Of a stretch of DNA of 64,000 bases, positions 44,040-53,497 are shown one piece after another. The DNA comes from Psychroflexus torquis ATCC 700755. GTDB lineage: Bacteria > Bacteroidota > Bacteroidia > Flavobacteriales > Flavobacteriaceae. The stretch's first letter is position 1. Each line of letters opens with the position of its first letter. Location of the stretch: contig NC_018721.1 of NCBI RefSeq assembly GCF_000153485.2, positions 2,976,001-3,040,000 of the forward strand, given 5' to 3'. A program made the translations under genes and the position numbers. Under the pieces are notes generated by a model that made no database searches, was not told the origin of the DNA, and worked only from the letters and a program-made list of their open reading frames with translations.

Positions 44040-44540
44040 TTGAATTTCTTTTCCCAAGTGGTTAGCGGCTTATTTTTATAGGCCTTTTTTAAAATATGAT
44101 TTTTAAAATTTCGTTTTTTTAAAACCTCAGCATTTTTCTTTGATTGATAACCTTTATCTACTTTTAAAAGAATGTCTTCTGGTAAATCTGCACTGTCTAA
44201 TACCTCTTCTAAATTTGCTATTTCATTGGTGCTTGCCTTTTGGTTAACACCGCTAAAACCAAACCTTCATTATCTGTAACGTTATGTTTTTAGCCAAACC
44301 TGTATTTCCCACCTTTCTTTAACCAAGCTGCATCTTTATCTACACTATCTCCTTACTCTTTAGTAAGTTTAACTTGCTGCTCATCTGTTCTATCCTCTGT
44401 AACTTTATGATTGGTTTTGCCTTTAGGTTTTAATAATGTGTCAATTATTTGACTCACTTTTTCCCAATCTAAAAGAAAGTTGATTTGTGTAAAGACTATT
44501 TTTTAAATGTTTCTTGTGCATAAATCACAAATACTGTCTG
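44040..44540 (-). pseudogene. IS5-type (DDE) transposase fragment
   Basis: Minus-strand pieces read DRTDEQQVKLTKE, DSVDKDAAWLKKGGKYRFG and KHNVTDNEGLVLAV, the conserved DDE core of IS5/IS1182-like transposases, with several stops and frameshifts. It continues directly into the IS110 relic, so the junction is an old fusion of two elements. Confidence 0.65.
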
Positions 44541-44770
44541 CTAAAGTGGAATTATAATATGTTTTTATGAAGGAAATACGAAGAATTAAATCACTGATGA
44601 ACAATACTATAAAGCTAAAAAAAATAATTTATTTATGGCTTTTTATCTTGCCATGGTCTTTATTCTTATCTTGTATTTTTTGTATTAAAATCAACCAATC
44701 TACATTAAATAATCACCTATTTCATTAATACTTTTAGGAATGCACTAAAAAGAATTAATTTCATTAAATC

Positions 44771-47161
44771 ATGAATGAAAAAAAACCATCCAAAAATAAA
44801 GGGAACTTATCAGAAAGGGATATTTGCACCAAATTTATAAACCCTGCAATTGAAAAAGCAGGATGGAACATGAGGACACAAGTGAGAGAAGAAGTTTCTT
44901 TTACAGATGGACGTATTATTGTTCAAGGTAAATTGTACACCAGAGGGAAAAGTAAAAGAGCCGATTATATCCTGTACTATAAATCGAACATTCCAATTGC
45001 AATTATCGAGGCTAAAGACAATAAAAAAGCGGTTGGCCATGGCATGCAACAAGCCTTAGAATACTCAGAGATACTGCAAATACCATTTGTATTTACTTCT
45101 AATGGAGATTCATTTGTCTTTCATGATAAAACAAGAACTGATGGAATTCTAGAAGAAGAGCTCACTTTAGATAACTTTCCTTCTCCTGAGACCTTGTGGA
45201 AGACCTATCTAAAGCATACCAATATTGAAACTCCAGAGGCGAAAGAAATCGTGGAGAAAGATTATAATGTGGATGATAGCGGAATGAGTCCAAGGTACTA
45301 TCAACAAAATGCAGTGAATAGAACCTTAGAAGCAATTGCGAAAAAGCAAGAACGAATTATTTTGGTGATGGCAACTGGTACTGGAAAAACCTATACGGCG
45401 TTTAACATCATCTGGCGTTTGTGGAAAACAGGAATCAAGAAACGCATCTTATTCCTTGCCGATAGAACTGCGCTACTAACACAAACAAAGAATGGTGATT
45501 TCTCTCCTTTTGGAAATGACATCATGCATATTATTAAAAACAGAAAGATTGATAAATCCTATCAAATCTATTTTGCATTGTACCAAGGTTTAACCAGTAC
45601 GGATGAAGATAAAAATGCCTACAAAGAATTTAGTCCAGAATTTTTTGATTTAATCGTAATTGACGAATGCCATAGAGGAAGTGCTTCTGAGGCTTCAGCT
45701 TGGCGAGCCGTATTAGATTATTTTTCTTCAGCAACACAAATTGGACTTACAGCTACACCAAAAGAAACCAAAGATGTTTCCAATATGGAATACTTTGGAG
45801 AACCTGTTTACACCTATTCTTTAAAACAAGGTATTGATGACGGCTTTTTAGCCCCTTATAAAGTGGTAAGAATTACTACTAATGTAGACGAAGGCTGGAG
45901 GCCTACGGCTGGTTTGCGAGATAAGTATGGCAATGAGGTTGAAGACCGTGTCTATAATTTAAAAGATTACGATAGAACATTAGCTATTGATGAACGCACT
46001 GAACTTATAGCAAAAAAAATTACTGAATATCTAAAAGCAACTGATCGCTACGCAAAAACCATTGTTTTTTGTGTAGATATAGATCATGCCAATAGAATGC
46101 GACAAGCATTGGTTAATGAAAATGCAGATCTAGTGGCTAAAAACTGGAACTATTGTGTAAAAATTACGGGGGACGATGAGGTTGGAAAACAGGAGTTGGA
46201 TAATTTTACAGACGTTGAAGAACGTTTTCCGGTGATTGCAACTACTTCAAAAATGTTGACCACAGGAATAGATACTAAAATGGTAAAATTAATTGTTTTA
46301 GAATCTAATATCAACTCTGTTACCGAGTTTAAACAAATTATAGGAAGAGGGACACGAATTAGAGAAGCAGAAGGTAAAGTGTTTTTCACGATAATGGATT
46401 TTAGAAAAGCCACCAATATTTTTGCAAGACCAGATTTTGATGGTGATCCTGTACAAATTTATGAACCAGAACCAGATGAACCAGTAGTGCCACCAGATGA
46501 AGGTGACATTCCCCAGCCAGGTGAAAGCAATCCAAATGATCCGGAATCAGCTCTACCTTCAACACCAGATATATCCATCGATGGACAGCCTGAAAAGGTA
46601 AAAAAATATTTTATCAATCAGATTCCTGTTACTGTAGTTAACGAGCGCGTGCAGTATTATGGAAAAGACGGTAAGCTTATTACAGAATCTTTAAAGGATT
46701 ACTCTAGAAAAAATATTGAAAAAGAGTTTGCTTCACTGGATGATTTTATTCAAAAATGGAATGACTCAGAGAAGAAAGAAGAATTGATCAAAGAGCTTGC
46801 AGAACATGGCGTATTGTTGGAAGCACTTAAGGAAGAGGTTGGCCAAGATTTAGACGATTTTGATCTCATATGCCACATTGCTTTTGATCAACCAGCCTTG
46901 ACCAGACAGGAACGTGCTAATAATGTGCGCAAGCGTAATTATTTCACCAAGTACAGTGAAACGGCACAAAAGGTATTGAATAGCTTGCTGGATAAATATG
47001 AGCAAGAAGGGATCGGGTCCATAGAACAAGGTTCTATATTGAATGTACAACCCTTGAGCCAGATGGGTTCTGTAGTCGAGTTGGTTAGAGCTTTTGGAAA
47101 ACGAAAAGATTTTGAACTAGCCATTAAAGAATTAGAAAACGAAATATATAATATTGCATAA
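44771..47161 (+). CDS. hsdR: type I restriction endonuclease subunit R
   Basis: The protein is 796 aa, EcoEI-like. The N-terminal nuclease core has D65 and E80-A-K82. The SF2 translocase follows with Walker A ATGTGKT at about 200 and motif II D-E-C-H at about 297, then helicase motif VI (QIIGRGTRIREAEGK). A Pro-rich linker (about 560-600) separates the C-terminal HsdR_C domain. It cuts unmodified DNA after ATP-dependent translocation, in complex with HsdM and HsdS. It heads an operon hsdR - AlbA/HATPase - hsdM - hsdS; the next gene starts one base after its stop. Confidence 0.95.
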   Translation: MNEKKPSKNKGNLSERDICTKFINPAIEKAGWNMRTQVREEVSFTDGRIIVQGKLYTRGKSKRADYILYYKSNIPIAIIEAKDNKKAVGHGMQQALEYSEILQIPFVFTSNGDSFVFHDKTRTDGILEEELTLDNFPSPETLWKTYLKHTNIETPEAKEIVEKDYNVDDSGMSPRYYQQNAVNRTLEAIAKKQERIILVMATGTGKTYTAFNIIWRLWKTGIKKRILFLADRTALLTQTKNGDFSPFGNDIMHIIKNRKIDKSYQIYFALYQGLTSTDEDKNAYKEFSPEFFDLIVIDECHRGSASEASAWRAVLDYFSSATQIGLTATPKETKDVSNMEYFGEPVYTYSLKQGIDDGFLAPYKVVRITTNVDEGWRPTAGLRDKYGNEVEDRVYNLKDYDRTLAIDERTELIAKKITEYLKATDRYAKTIVFCVDIDHANRMRQALVNENADLVAKNWNYCVKITGDDEVGKQELDNFTDVEERFPVIATTSKMLTTGIDTKMVKLIVLESNINSVTEFKQIIGRGTRIREAEGKVFFTIMDFRKATNIFARPDFDGDPVQIYEPEPDEPVVPPDEGDIPQPGESNPNDPESALPSTPDISIDGQPEKVKKYFINQIPVTVVNERVQYYGKDGKLITESLKDYSRKNIEKEFASLDDFIQKWNDSEKKEELIKELAEHGVLLEALKEEVGQDLDDFDLICHIAFDQPALTRQERANNVRKRNYFTKYSETAQKVLNSLLDKYEQEGIGSIEQGSILNVQPLSQMGSVVELVRAFGKRKDFELAIKELENEIYNIA

Positions 47162-48190
47162 TTGAATATTTTAACCAAAATACAACAACCTGAGGGCAGG
47201 CGTCTTGAATTTAAAGAAGTACCACCCACAAATGCCGAGTTAGCAAGAACGATTGTTTCTTTTGCTAATGATGCTGGAGGCGAATTGTTTGTTGGAATAA
47301 AAAACAACCCAAGAGAAATTACGGGTTTACCGCAGCACCAACTAGATACTATAGAAAACCGAATAAGTAACATTGTAAACGATCAATGTACAATCATTGT
47401 TTTACCAGAAATTACCTTTATAGACCAAAAAACGATAGGGACCAGTATCTCTTTACAACCAGAAGAGGCTTACCAATTTGTATTGCGTCATATTTCACAA
47501 GGAACAGAGGACTACAAAGGGGTTTATAGAAATGACCGCTGGGAGTATCCTTTAATCGCCATTAGAGAAGTTATTAGAAATGCTGTAATTCATAGAGACT
47601 ATTCACTTACCGGGAAAGATATTAAAATTGCCATTTTTGATGATAAATTAGAAATAACAAGTCCAGGGAAATTACTGCCTACTGTAGATTTTAATGATAT
47701 GGACGCAGGACAATCAGACGTGAGAAACAAAGTGCTGGCACCCGTTTTTAAACGATTGGGTATTATAGAACAATGGGGAAATGGTTTACAGTTAATCGCA
47801 GACGATTTAAACGCATATCCAGAAATAGAATTGGCCTGGAAAGAAGCTGGAATCGCCTTTAGAGTCTCCTTTATTAAGAAAAACTATCAGGCGCAGCTAG
47901 AGTCACAGCTAGAGTTAAGGCACGAGTTAGAGCACGAGTTACAGCACGAGTCTTTATTCTCAAAAACACTACAAATTGTAGCAACAAAGACAAGTGCTAC
48001 CAAAGAGATAGCACTAGCTTTGGGGCAAAAAAACATATCAGGATACCTAAAGAAAGTTATAGGGAAATTACTAGAACAACAACTTATAGAATGGACCATC
48101 CCTGAAACTCCTAAAAGCTCCAAACAACAATATAAAATAACAAAAAGAGGTGTTGCATTTTTGCAACTCCTCCATAAAAAAAACGAATGA
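47162..48190 (+). CDS. AlbA_2/HATPase_c_4 protein within the RM operon
   Basis: The protein is 342 aa. It starts with TTG directly after the hsdR stop. Residues 10-60 are a Schlafen AlbA_2 domain (EGRRLEFKEVPPTNAELART then ANDAGGELFVGIKN). Residues about 130-250 are the RecG-related HATPase_c_4 domain (IREVIRNAVIHRDYS, LEITSPGKLLPTV, IEQWGNGLQLI). Then an odd E/L/H repeat (LESQLELRHELEHELQHES) leads to a C-terminal winged helix. Overlaps hsdM by 4 bp (ATGA). Such proteins are common in type I operons, perhaps as transcriptional regulators; function is not settled. Confidence 0.85.
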   Translation: MNILTKIQQPEGRRLEFKEVPPTNAELARTIVSFANDAGGELFVGIKNNPREITGLPQHQLDTIENRISNIVNDQCTIIVLPEITFIDQKTIGTSISLQPEEAYQFVLRHISQGTEDYKGVYRNDRWEYPLIAIREVIRNAVIHRDYSLTGKDIKIAIFDDKLEITSPGKLLPTVDFNDMDAGQSDVRNKVLAPVFKRLGIIEQWGNGLQLIADDLNAYPEIELAWKEAGIAFRVSFIKKNYQAQLESQLELRHELEHELQHESLFSKTLQIVATKTSATKEIALALGQKNISGYLKKVIGKLLEQQLIEWTIPETPKSSKQQYKITKRGVAFLQLLHKKNE

Positions 48191-49626
48191 GTAACATAGT
48201 AATCAACATAAAAGGAATACGCGATATCATGCGTAAGGACACAGGAGTAGATGGAGATGCACAACGCATCTCACAAATGGTATGGATGCTTTTTATGAAA
48301 ATATTTGCCGACAAAGAAGAAGAATGGGAAATTACCATAGACAACTATGAATCTCCTATTCCCGAAAACTTAAAATGGCAAAATTGGGCGGCAGACGATG
48401 AAGGCTTAACAGGTGATGCCTTAATGGACTTTATAGAAACCGATTTGTTTCCAGCCTTAAAAAATTTAGATATTACGATTAGCCCTCAAGCAAGAATTAT
48501 ACGTGCCGTTTTTGATGACACCTATAATTACATGAAAAACGGGACACTCTTCCGTCAAGTGATTAATGTGATCAATGAAATCGATTTTAACAACTCTACA
48601 GACAGTCATTTGTTTAACGATCTCTATGAAACCATTTTAAAAGAACTGCAAAGTGCTGGTTCTTCAGGTGAGTATTATACACCTAGAGCAGTCACACAGT
48701 TTATGGTAGATATGGTAAATCCACAATTGGGAGAAAGTGTATTAGATCCTGCTTGTGGTACTGGTGGTTTTTTAACCTGTACTATCGATCATGTAAGAGC
48801 ACAAGTAAAAGATGCTACCGACAGAGATGTATTGCAAAAGTCCATCCGTGGTATTGAGAAAAAACCATTGCCGCATTTACTGTGTACCACTAATTTAATG
48901 TTGCATGGTTTTGATTTGCCTGTAGTGCGCAGGGATAATTTATTGAGTAAACCCTATGCCGATTGGGGTACAAAAGACAAGCTGGATATCATACTCTCCA
49001 ATCCACCTTTTGGCGGTGTAGAAGAAGATGGAACCGAAACCAATTTCCCTGCTAAATTTAGAACCAAAGAAACAGCCGATTTATTTTTAGCCTTAATCAT
49101 TAAACTCTTAAAAAATAAAGGACGTTGTGCGATTGTATTGCCAGACGGTACTTTGTTTGGCGAAGGCATGAAAACACGACTTAAAGAAGAACTCTTAGAT
49201 AAATGCAACCTACATACCATTGTACGATTGCCTAATGGTGTTTTTAACCCCTACACAGGCATTAAAACCAACCTGTTGTTTTTTGAAAAAGGAACCCCTA
49301 CTAAAGAAGTTTGGTATTATGAACATCCGTATCCTAAAGGAGCCGTAAGCTATAATAAAACCAAACCCATACATATTAAAGAATTTGATGTAGAAAAAGC
49401 CTGGTGGAACAATCGTGAAGATGAAAAATTCTCTAAAAATGCATGGAAAGTTTCTATTGAAGAGATTAAGAAAAGAGGTTATAATCTGGACATTAAAAAT
49501 CCACACCAAGAAGTAGATACCTTGGCAAGTCCAGAAGTATTGTTAGAGAAATATACCGCTACAGAACAAAAAATTTCCACGATACAAGATAAGATTATAA
49601 ACGTATTAACCGAAGCTCTAAAGTAA
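48187..49626 (+). CDS. hsdM: type I modification methyltransferase subunit M
   Basis: The protein is 479 aa with the N-terminal helical HsdM_N domain and the N6-adenine methyltransferase core: SAM motif DPACGTGGF at about 186-194 and catalytic NPPF at 272-275. It methylates adenines in the target defined by HsdS. Full length. Translationally coupled (ATGA) to the AlbA/HATPase gene. Confidence 0.95.
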   Translation: MSNIVINIKGIRDIMRKDTGVDGDAQRISQMVWMLFMKIFADKEEEWEITIDNYESPIPENLKWQNWAADDEGLTGDALMDFIETDLFPALKNLDITISPQARIIRAVFDDTYNYMKNGTLFRQVINVINEIDFNNSTDSHLFNDLYETILKELQSAGSSGEYYTPRAVTQFMVDMVNPQLGESVLDPACGTGGFLTCTIDHVRAQVKDATDRDVLQKSIRGIEKKPLPHLLCTTNLMLHGFDLPVVRRDNLLSKPYADWGTKDKLDIILSNPPFGGVEEDGTETNFPAKFRTKETADLFLALIIKLLKNKGRCAIVLPDGTLFGEGMKTRLKEELLDKCNLHTIVRLPNGVFNPYTGIKTNLLFFEKGTPTKEVWYYEHPYPKGAVSYNKTKPIHIKEFDVEKAWWNNREDEKFSKNAWKVSIEEIKKRGYNLDIKNPHQEVDTLASPEVLLEKYTATEQKISTIQDKIINVLTEALK

Positions 49627-49630
49627 CCCA

Positions 49631-49650
49631 ATTCCTGCGAAAGCAGGAAT
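49631..49650. repeat. palindromic repeat between hsdM and hsdS
   Basis: ATTCCTGCGAAAGCAGGAAT, a perfect stem of 8 bp with a GAAA tetraloop, of a kind widely dispersed in Bacteroidota and proteobacteria as a small REP. It may stabilise mRNA or only be a REP insertion. Confidence 0.7.
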
Positions 49651-49662
49651 CTTAAACACGCT

Positions 49663-51387
49663 ATGCAACTACTACAACACTTTAAAGAACTTACGGTCCA
49701 GCCTAAAAATGCTCAAGAATTAAAAGGCTTGATTTTGCAATTGGCCATTCAAGGTAAATTGACGGCTAATTGGAGGGAAGAAAACCCAGAAGTTGAGCCT
49801 GCTTCTGTTTTAATGAAGCGCATACAGAAAGAAAAGGCGGAACTTGTTAAGGATAAGAAAATTAATAAGGAAAAGCCCTTATTAGAAATTAGTAAAGATG
49901 AACAAGCCTACGATCTACCTAATGGTTGGATCTGGAGTAGAGTTAGAGACTCTGGGTTTACGCAAACAGGAAGTACTCCTCCAAAAAAGAATCCTGAAAA
50001 TTATGGTAATTATATTCCATTTATAGGGCCTGGAGATATTTCTAATAAATTGATGAGGTATCCAACTGAAGGTCTCTCAGAATTAGGAATTTCTGTTGGA
50101 AGATTAATTCCTGAAGATTCTTTGATGATGGTTTGCATTGGAGGAAGTATTGGTAAATGCAACATAAATGAGATTGATGTTAGTTGTAATCAGCAAATAA
50201 ATACTATTACTCCAATATTAATACCAACGATTTATATCAAAGCAGTTTGTCAATCACCTTTTTTTCAATCTAACGTGTTAGATAAATCATCTGGCTCGGC
50301 CACACCAATAATCAATAAAGGTAAATGGGAATCTTTACCGATTCCAATTCCACCACTCGAAGAACAAAAGGAAATCGTAAAAGTTGTAGAAATCCTATTT
50401 AAAGAAATAGAACAATTAGAGCAATTAACTTCGGAACGTATTGCTTTAAAAGAAGATTTTGTAACTTCTGTATTGAACCAACTGAGTACCAATACCACTA
50501 AAGAAAACTGGACTTATTTACAAGCCCATTTTAAACCTTTCTTTAATGAAACTACTAACATTAAAAAATTACGAGAAACGGTATTGCAATTGGCTGTTCA
50601 AGGGAAGTTAACAGCAGACTGGCGCACTTGCCATCCTGAGCTTGCCGAAGGATCTCATCATGCAAGTGAACTCTTAAAACGCATACAAGAAGAGAAAGCA
50701 CAGCTTGTTAAGGATAAAAAGATAAAGAAAGAAAAAGTATTGCCAGCGATTACTGAAGATGAGATTCCTTATGAATTGCCTGTTGGGTGGGTTTGGTGTA
50801 GGTTGGGAGATGCCAGTAAGCAGATTACAGATGGCGAACATCAAACACCTCCGAGAATTGCATCAGGTAGAAAATTACTTTCAGCCAAGAATGTAAGAGA
50901 CGGGTTTATTAATTATGAAAACTGTGATTATATAAGCGAAATACATTATCAAAAATCGATTAAAAGGTGTAACCCCGAAATTGGAGATTTACTGATTGTT
51001 TCGGTCGGGGGAACTATTGGAAGGGTTTCAATGGTAACCAAAAATATATCATTTGCTTTAGTTAGAAGTGTTGCAATGGTAAAGAATCAAGGATTAGAAC
51101 CAGATTATTTAAGATGGGTAATGAATTCTCCATTATTAAAGGATATCATTGAATCGAAGAAACGAGGTGGTGCCCAGCCTTGTTTATATTTAGGTGAGAT
51201 AAAAGATTTTACTTTTCCAATTGCACCACTAGAAGAGCAAAAAGCCATTGTTGAGAAAGTAAACGCTTTAATGGAGTTGTGCGATGGGTTAGAGCAAGAA
51301 GTGCGACATAGTCAGGAGCAAAGTGAGTTATTGATGAAGAGCTGTTTGCGGGAAGTTTTTGAGGGGAAAATTAAAACTGTATTATGA
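49663..51387 (+). CDS. hsdS: type I specificity subunit S
   Basis: The protein is 574 aa with two target-recognition domains, each preceded by a conserved repeat (LQLAIQGKLTANWREENPEV and LQLAVQGKLTADWRTCHPEL) and followed by the conserved LEEQKEIV/LEEQKAIV helix. The second repeat has an in-frame insertion of a palindromic REP (see 50630). It sets which sequence is methylated or cut. Start at MQLLQHF; the 36 bp before it contain a palindrome. Confidence 0.93.
   Translation: MQLLQHFKELTVQPKNAQELKGLILQLAIQGKLTANWREENPEVEPASVLMKRIQKEKAELVKDKKINKEKPLLEISKDEQAYDLPNGWIWSRVRDSGFTQTGSTPPKKNPENYGNYIPFIGPGDISNKLMRYPTEGLSELGISVGRLIPEDSLMMVCIGGSIGKCNINEIDVSCNQQINTITPILIPTIYIKAVCQSPFFQSNVLDKSSGSATPIINKGKWESLPIPIPPLEEQKEIVKVVEILFKEIEQLEQLTSERIALKEDFVTSVLNQLSTNTTKENWTYLQAHFKPFFNETTNIKKLRETVLQLAVQGKLTADWRTCHPELAEGSHHASELLKRIQEEKAQLVKDKKIKKEKVLPAITEDEIPYELPVGWVWCRLGDASKQITDGEHQTPPRIASGRKLLSAKNVRDGFINYENCDYISEIHYQKSIKRCNPEIGDLLIVSVGGTIGRVSMVTKNISFALVRSVAMVKNQGLEPDYLRWVMNSPLLKDIIESKKRGGAQPCLYLGEIKDFTFPIAPLEEQKAIVEKVNALMELCDGLEQEVRHSQEQSELLMKSCLREVFEGKIKTVL
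50630..50659. repeat. REP-type palindrome translated inside hsdS
   Basis: CATCCTGAGCTTGCCGAAGG, part of the TGAGCTTG-CGAAGGAT palindrome common in flavobacteria, encodes HPELAEGS in the second conserved repeat of HsdS. The corresponding position of the first repeat reads NPEVEPAS. Confidence 0.75.
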
Positions 51388-51953
51388 TTAATAAATATAA
51401 TTTTTATAAAGAACTCTATTACCATGAGTTTCAGCGAAAGGATGGTATAGATAGTTCGATAGGGTTTCCAGTGACTTTATTTACATTAATGGTAGCAGGA
51501 AGCTTTTTTCTGATTGAAAAAATAGATTTTAAAAATGCTTTTTTCGGTTTAGGAATACTAAATTACATAATCACTACATTAATGATTTTGTTTATCATAA
51601 GCTTAATTATAGCTATGTTCTATCTCTCAAAAACGTATTTAAATATGTTAGGAAAATACAATTATCTGCCATTTGCATCAGAATTACAGAATAGGGAAAT
51701 TGAGCTAGAGGAGTATTACAAAGAATTTTATGAAGAACAAGAATACAGCGATAAAAAGAAACGTAACAAAATACATATAAGTAAAGAGAAAGCTTTCATA
51801 GATGATTTAGTTGGATACTATGTAGATTATTCAACTCATAATCAAGAAATTAATGATAAGCGATTAAAATATCATTACCGTACGCGACAGTTTCTTGTTA
51901 TTTCTTTAGGTATTCTATTATTATTAACTGTATCAATTTTAATCAAATTATGA
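51384..51953 (+). CDS. membrane protein next to the RM operon
   Basis: The protein is 189 aa with three hydrophobic segments (about 25-42, 52-80 and 168-187) and a charged cytoplasmic region (85-160). It overlaps hsdS by 4 bp (ATGA) and the next small gene by 4 bp (ATGA), so all are in one operon. No family recognised. The pattern (three TMs plus acidic coiled region) is seen in membrane effectors of defence systems, but nothing proves this here. Confidence 0.75.
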   Translation: MINKYNFYKELYYHEFQRKDGIDSSIGFPVTLFTLMVAGSFFLIEKIDFKNAFFGLGILNYIITTLMILFIISLIIAMFYLSKTYLNMLGKYNYLPFASELQNREIELEEYYKEFYEEQEYSDKKKRNKIHISKEKAFIDDLVGYYVDYSTHNQEINDKRLKYHYRTRQFLVISLGILLLLTVSILIKL

Positions 51954-52075
51954 GCAATCAAAAACCGCCATCGCCACCGCCACCACCACCAGGTAGACAA
52001 GTTAGAAGCATTCCATTACAACCAGGGAGACCAGCAAATCCGCCGAGACCAGCACCGCCTAGTCCGAAGAAGTAG
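51950..52075 (+). CDS. proline-rich microprotein (41 aa)
   Basis: ATG at 51950 overlaps the preceding stop (ATGA). The peptide MSNQKPPSPPPPPPGRQVR, then PLQPGRPANPPRPAPPSPKK, has 17 Pro and 7 basic residues, so it is disordered, and might bind membranes, SH3-like folds or nucleic acids. Translational coupling argues that it is real. Too short for usual gene finders. No family recognised. Confidence 0.55.
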   Translation: MSNQKPPSPPPPPPGRQVRSIPLQPGRPANPPRPAPPSPKK

Positions 52076-52236
52076 ATTGAGTTATTGAGGATCAAGAAAA
52101 TCGAATATGAATTATATTCAATTCAATACCTCATGCTTAAAGGAAAAACAATTCATAGAAGGTGCTTAAAGTGAGCTTAAAAACAGAAAGGTATAGCCCT
52201 TAGGCTGAGAATTAGTTTTACTAAAAATGGAAAACT

Positions 52237-53127
52237 ATGGAATTAAAATTTTACATTCCTTTTAAAGTAACTTCATCCGTAAGTGGTTATGAGTCACTGT
52301 TGAGATTACAAAACGATCTTGCTGGTTATCATAATAAAACAATTCAATTGAGTTTCAAAAATGTAACGTGGCTGGAAGCTAATTTAACGGCTATAGTTGG
52401 CGCTGTGATAGAAGATTTAGAGAACAGAAAGAACAAAGTTAAATTGATTGATTGCGAAATTTTCCATAATAAAAATGACATTTTAAGTCGAAATGGGTTT
52501 TTTCCATATTATGGTGTGGAATTGAATCACAATAGATACGGTAGTACTCAGATTACCTATAAAAAATTCAAAGAAAAGCAGTCTCATGAATATAATGATT
52601 TCATTCAAAGAGAACTTATGAACAATTCTGAATTCCCAAGACATAGCAAGCGATTGGGAGATAAAATAAAGGAAAATATATATGAGTTATTTGAAAATGC
52701 TCGTACACATGGTAAATGCAAACACATTCATACTTGTGGCCAGTTCTATCCAAATAAGAAAAAGCTGCACATTACTATTGTTGATACAGGTCATACTATT
52801 GTTAATAATGTCCATCACTATTTAAAAAAGACATTGCCTCCATCAGCTTGTATTGATTGGGCCATGAAAACTGGTAATACGACTAAAGAAGGTAATATAC
52901 CTGGAGGTTTAGGGCTTGGATTAATTTTTGATTTTATAAATGTAAATAGGGGCAAAATTCAAATAGTATCTTCAAATGGTTATTGGGAATTGCGTGAAGG
53001 TCGAATAACTAAAGAAGACCTCAATTTTAGCTTTAATGGAACAATTGCTAATTTGGAGTTTGATTTATCCGATAATAATACGTATCTTATAATTGATGAA
53101 GTAGTAGATTTAGATAATATTTTTTAA
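52237..53127 (+). CDS. STAS-like + HATPase protein
   Basis: The protein is 296 aa. Residues 1-90 resemble a STAS fold (IQLSFKNVTWLEANLTAIVG). A GHKL/HATPase domain follows (about 120-290): N box ELFENARTHG, G1 box VDTGHTIV, G2 box GGLGLGL. It resembles anti-sigma-factor-type kinases (RsbW/SpoIIAB group) fused to a STAS domain. The next gene encodes a separate STAS-like protein, so a phosphorylation switch is possible. Start ATG at 52237, 161 bp after the microprotein gene. Confidence 0.8.
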   Translation: MELKFYIPFKVTSSVSGYESLLRLQNDLAGYHNKTIQLSFKNVTWLEANLTAIVGAVIEDLENRKNKVKLIDCEIFHNKNDILSRNGFFPYYGVELNHNRYGSTQITYKKFKEKQSHEYNDFIQRELMNNSEFPRHSKRLGDKIKENIYELFENARTHGKCKHIHTCGQFYPNKKKLHITIVDTGHTIVNNVHHYLKKTLPPSACIDWAMKTGNTTKEGNIPGGLGLGLIFDFINVNRGKIQIVSSNGYWELREGRITKEDLNFSFNGTIANLEFDLSDNNTYLIIDEVVDLDNIF

Positions 53128-53149
53128 TTTTGCAATACTTTAAAAACCT

Positions 53150-53497
53150 ATGAATTACATAAAAGTTTCTGACACTATATCTGGCAGTTTTGCAGTAGCT
53201 ACTGAAGATGGACAAAAGATATTTGATTTGTTAGAGAGGTCACTTTCTGATAAGCTAAAAGTTGATTTAGATTTTGAGGGTATCCATGTTATGACCACAG
53301 CTTTTCTAAATGCAGCTATAGGACAGTTATATTCTAAATTTACTACAGTTGAAATAAAGCCTTATTTGCATCTAATCCATGTTGCAGATGATGATAAAAT
53401 TCTTTTCAAGATTGTAACAAGTCGAGCAAAAGAATATTTTGCTCAAAGAGAGATATCTGATAGTAAATCTGATGAAGCGTTATATGGCAAAGATTAA
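53150..53497 (+). CDS. STAS-like DUF4325 protein
   Basis: The protein is 115 aa. FAVATEDGQKIFDLLERSL, then KVDLDFEGIHVMTTAFLNAA is the DUF4325 (STAS-like alpha/beta) pattern. It lies 22 bp after the HATPase gene and overlaps the PIN gene by 14 bp. It probably is the partner of the HATPase/STAS protein. A -7-like TAATTTTGC at 53125 could serve a separate transcript. Confidence 0.8.
   Translation: MNYIKVSDTISGSFAVATEDGQKIFDLLERSLSDKLKVDLDFEGIHVMTTAFLNAAIGQLYSKFTTVEIKPYLHLIHVADDDKILFKIVTSRAKEYFAQREISDSKSDEALYGKD

Larger units (their letters stand above)
43691..44770 (+). repeat. array end: site with IS110 and IS5 relics
   Basis: Core GCACCCAGC, 5' block copy 5 (43740-43790), then two transposase relics on the minus strand (see separate entries). 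No 3' block and no following core. The next gene, hsdR, is not a cassette. Confidence 0.5.
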
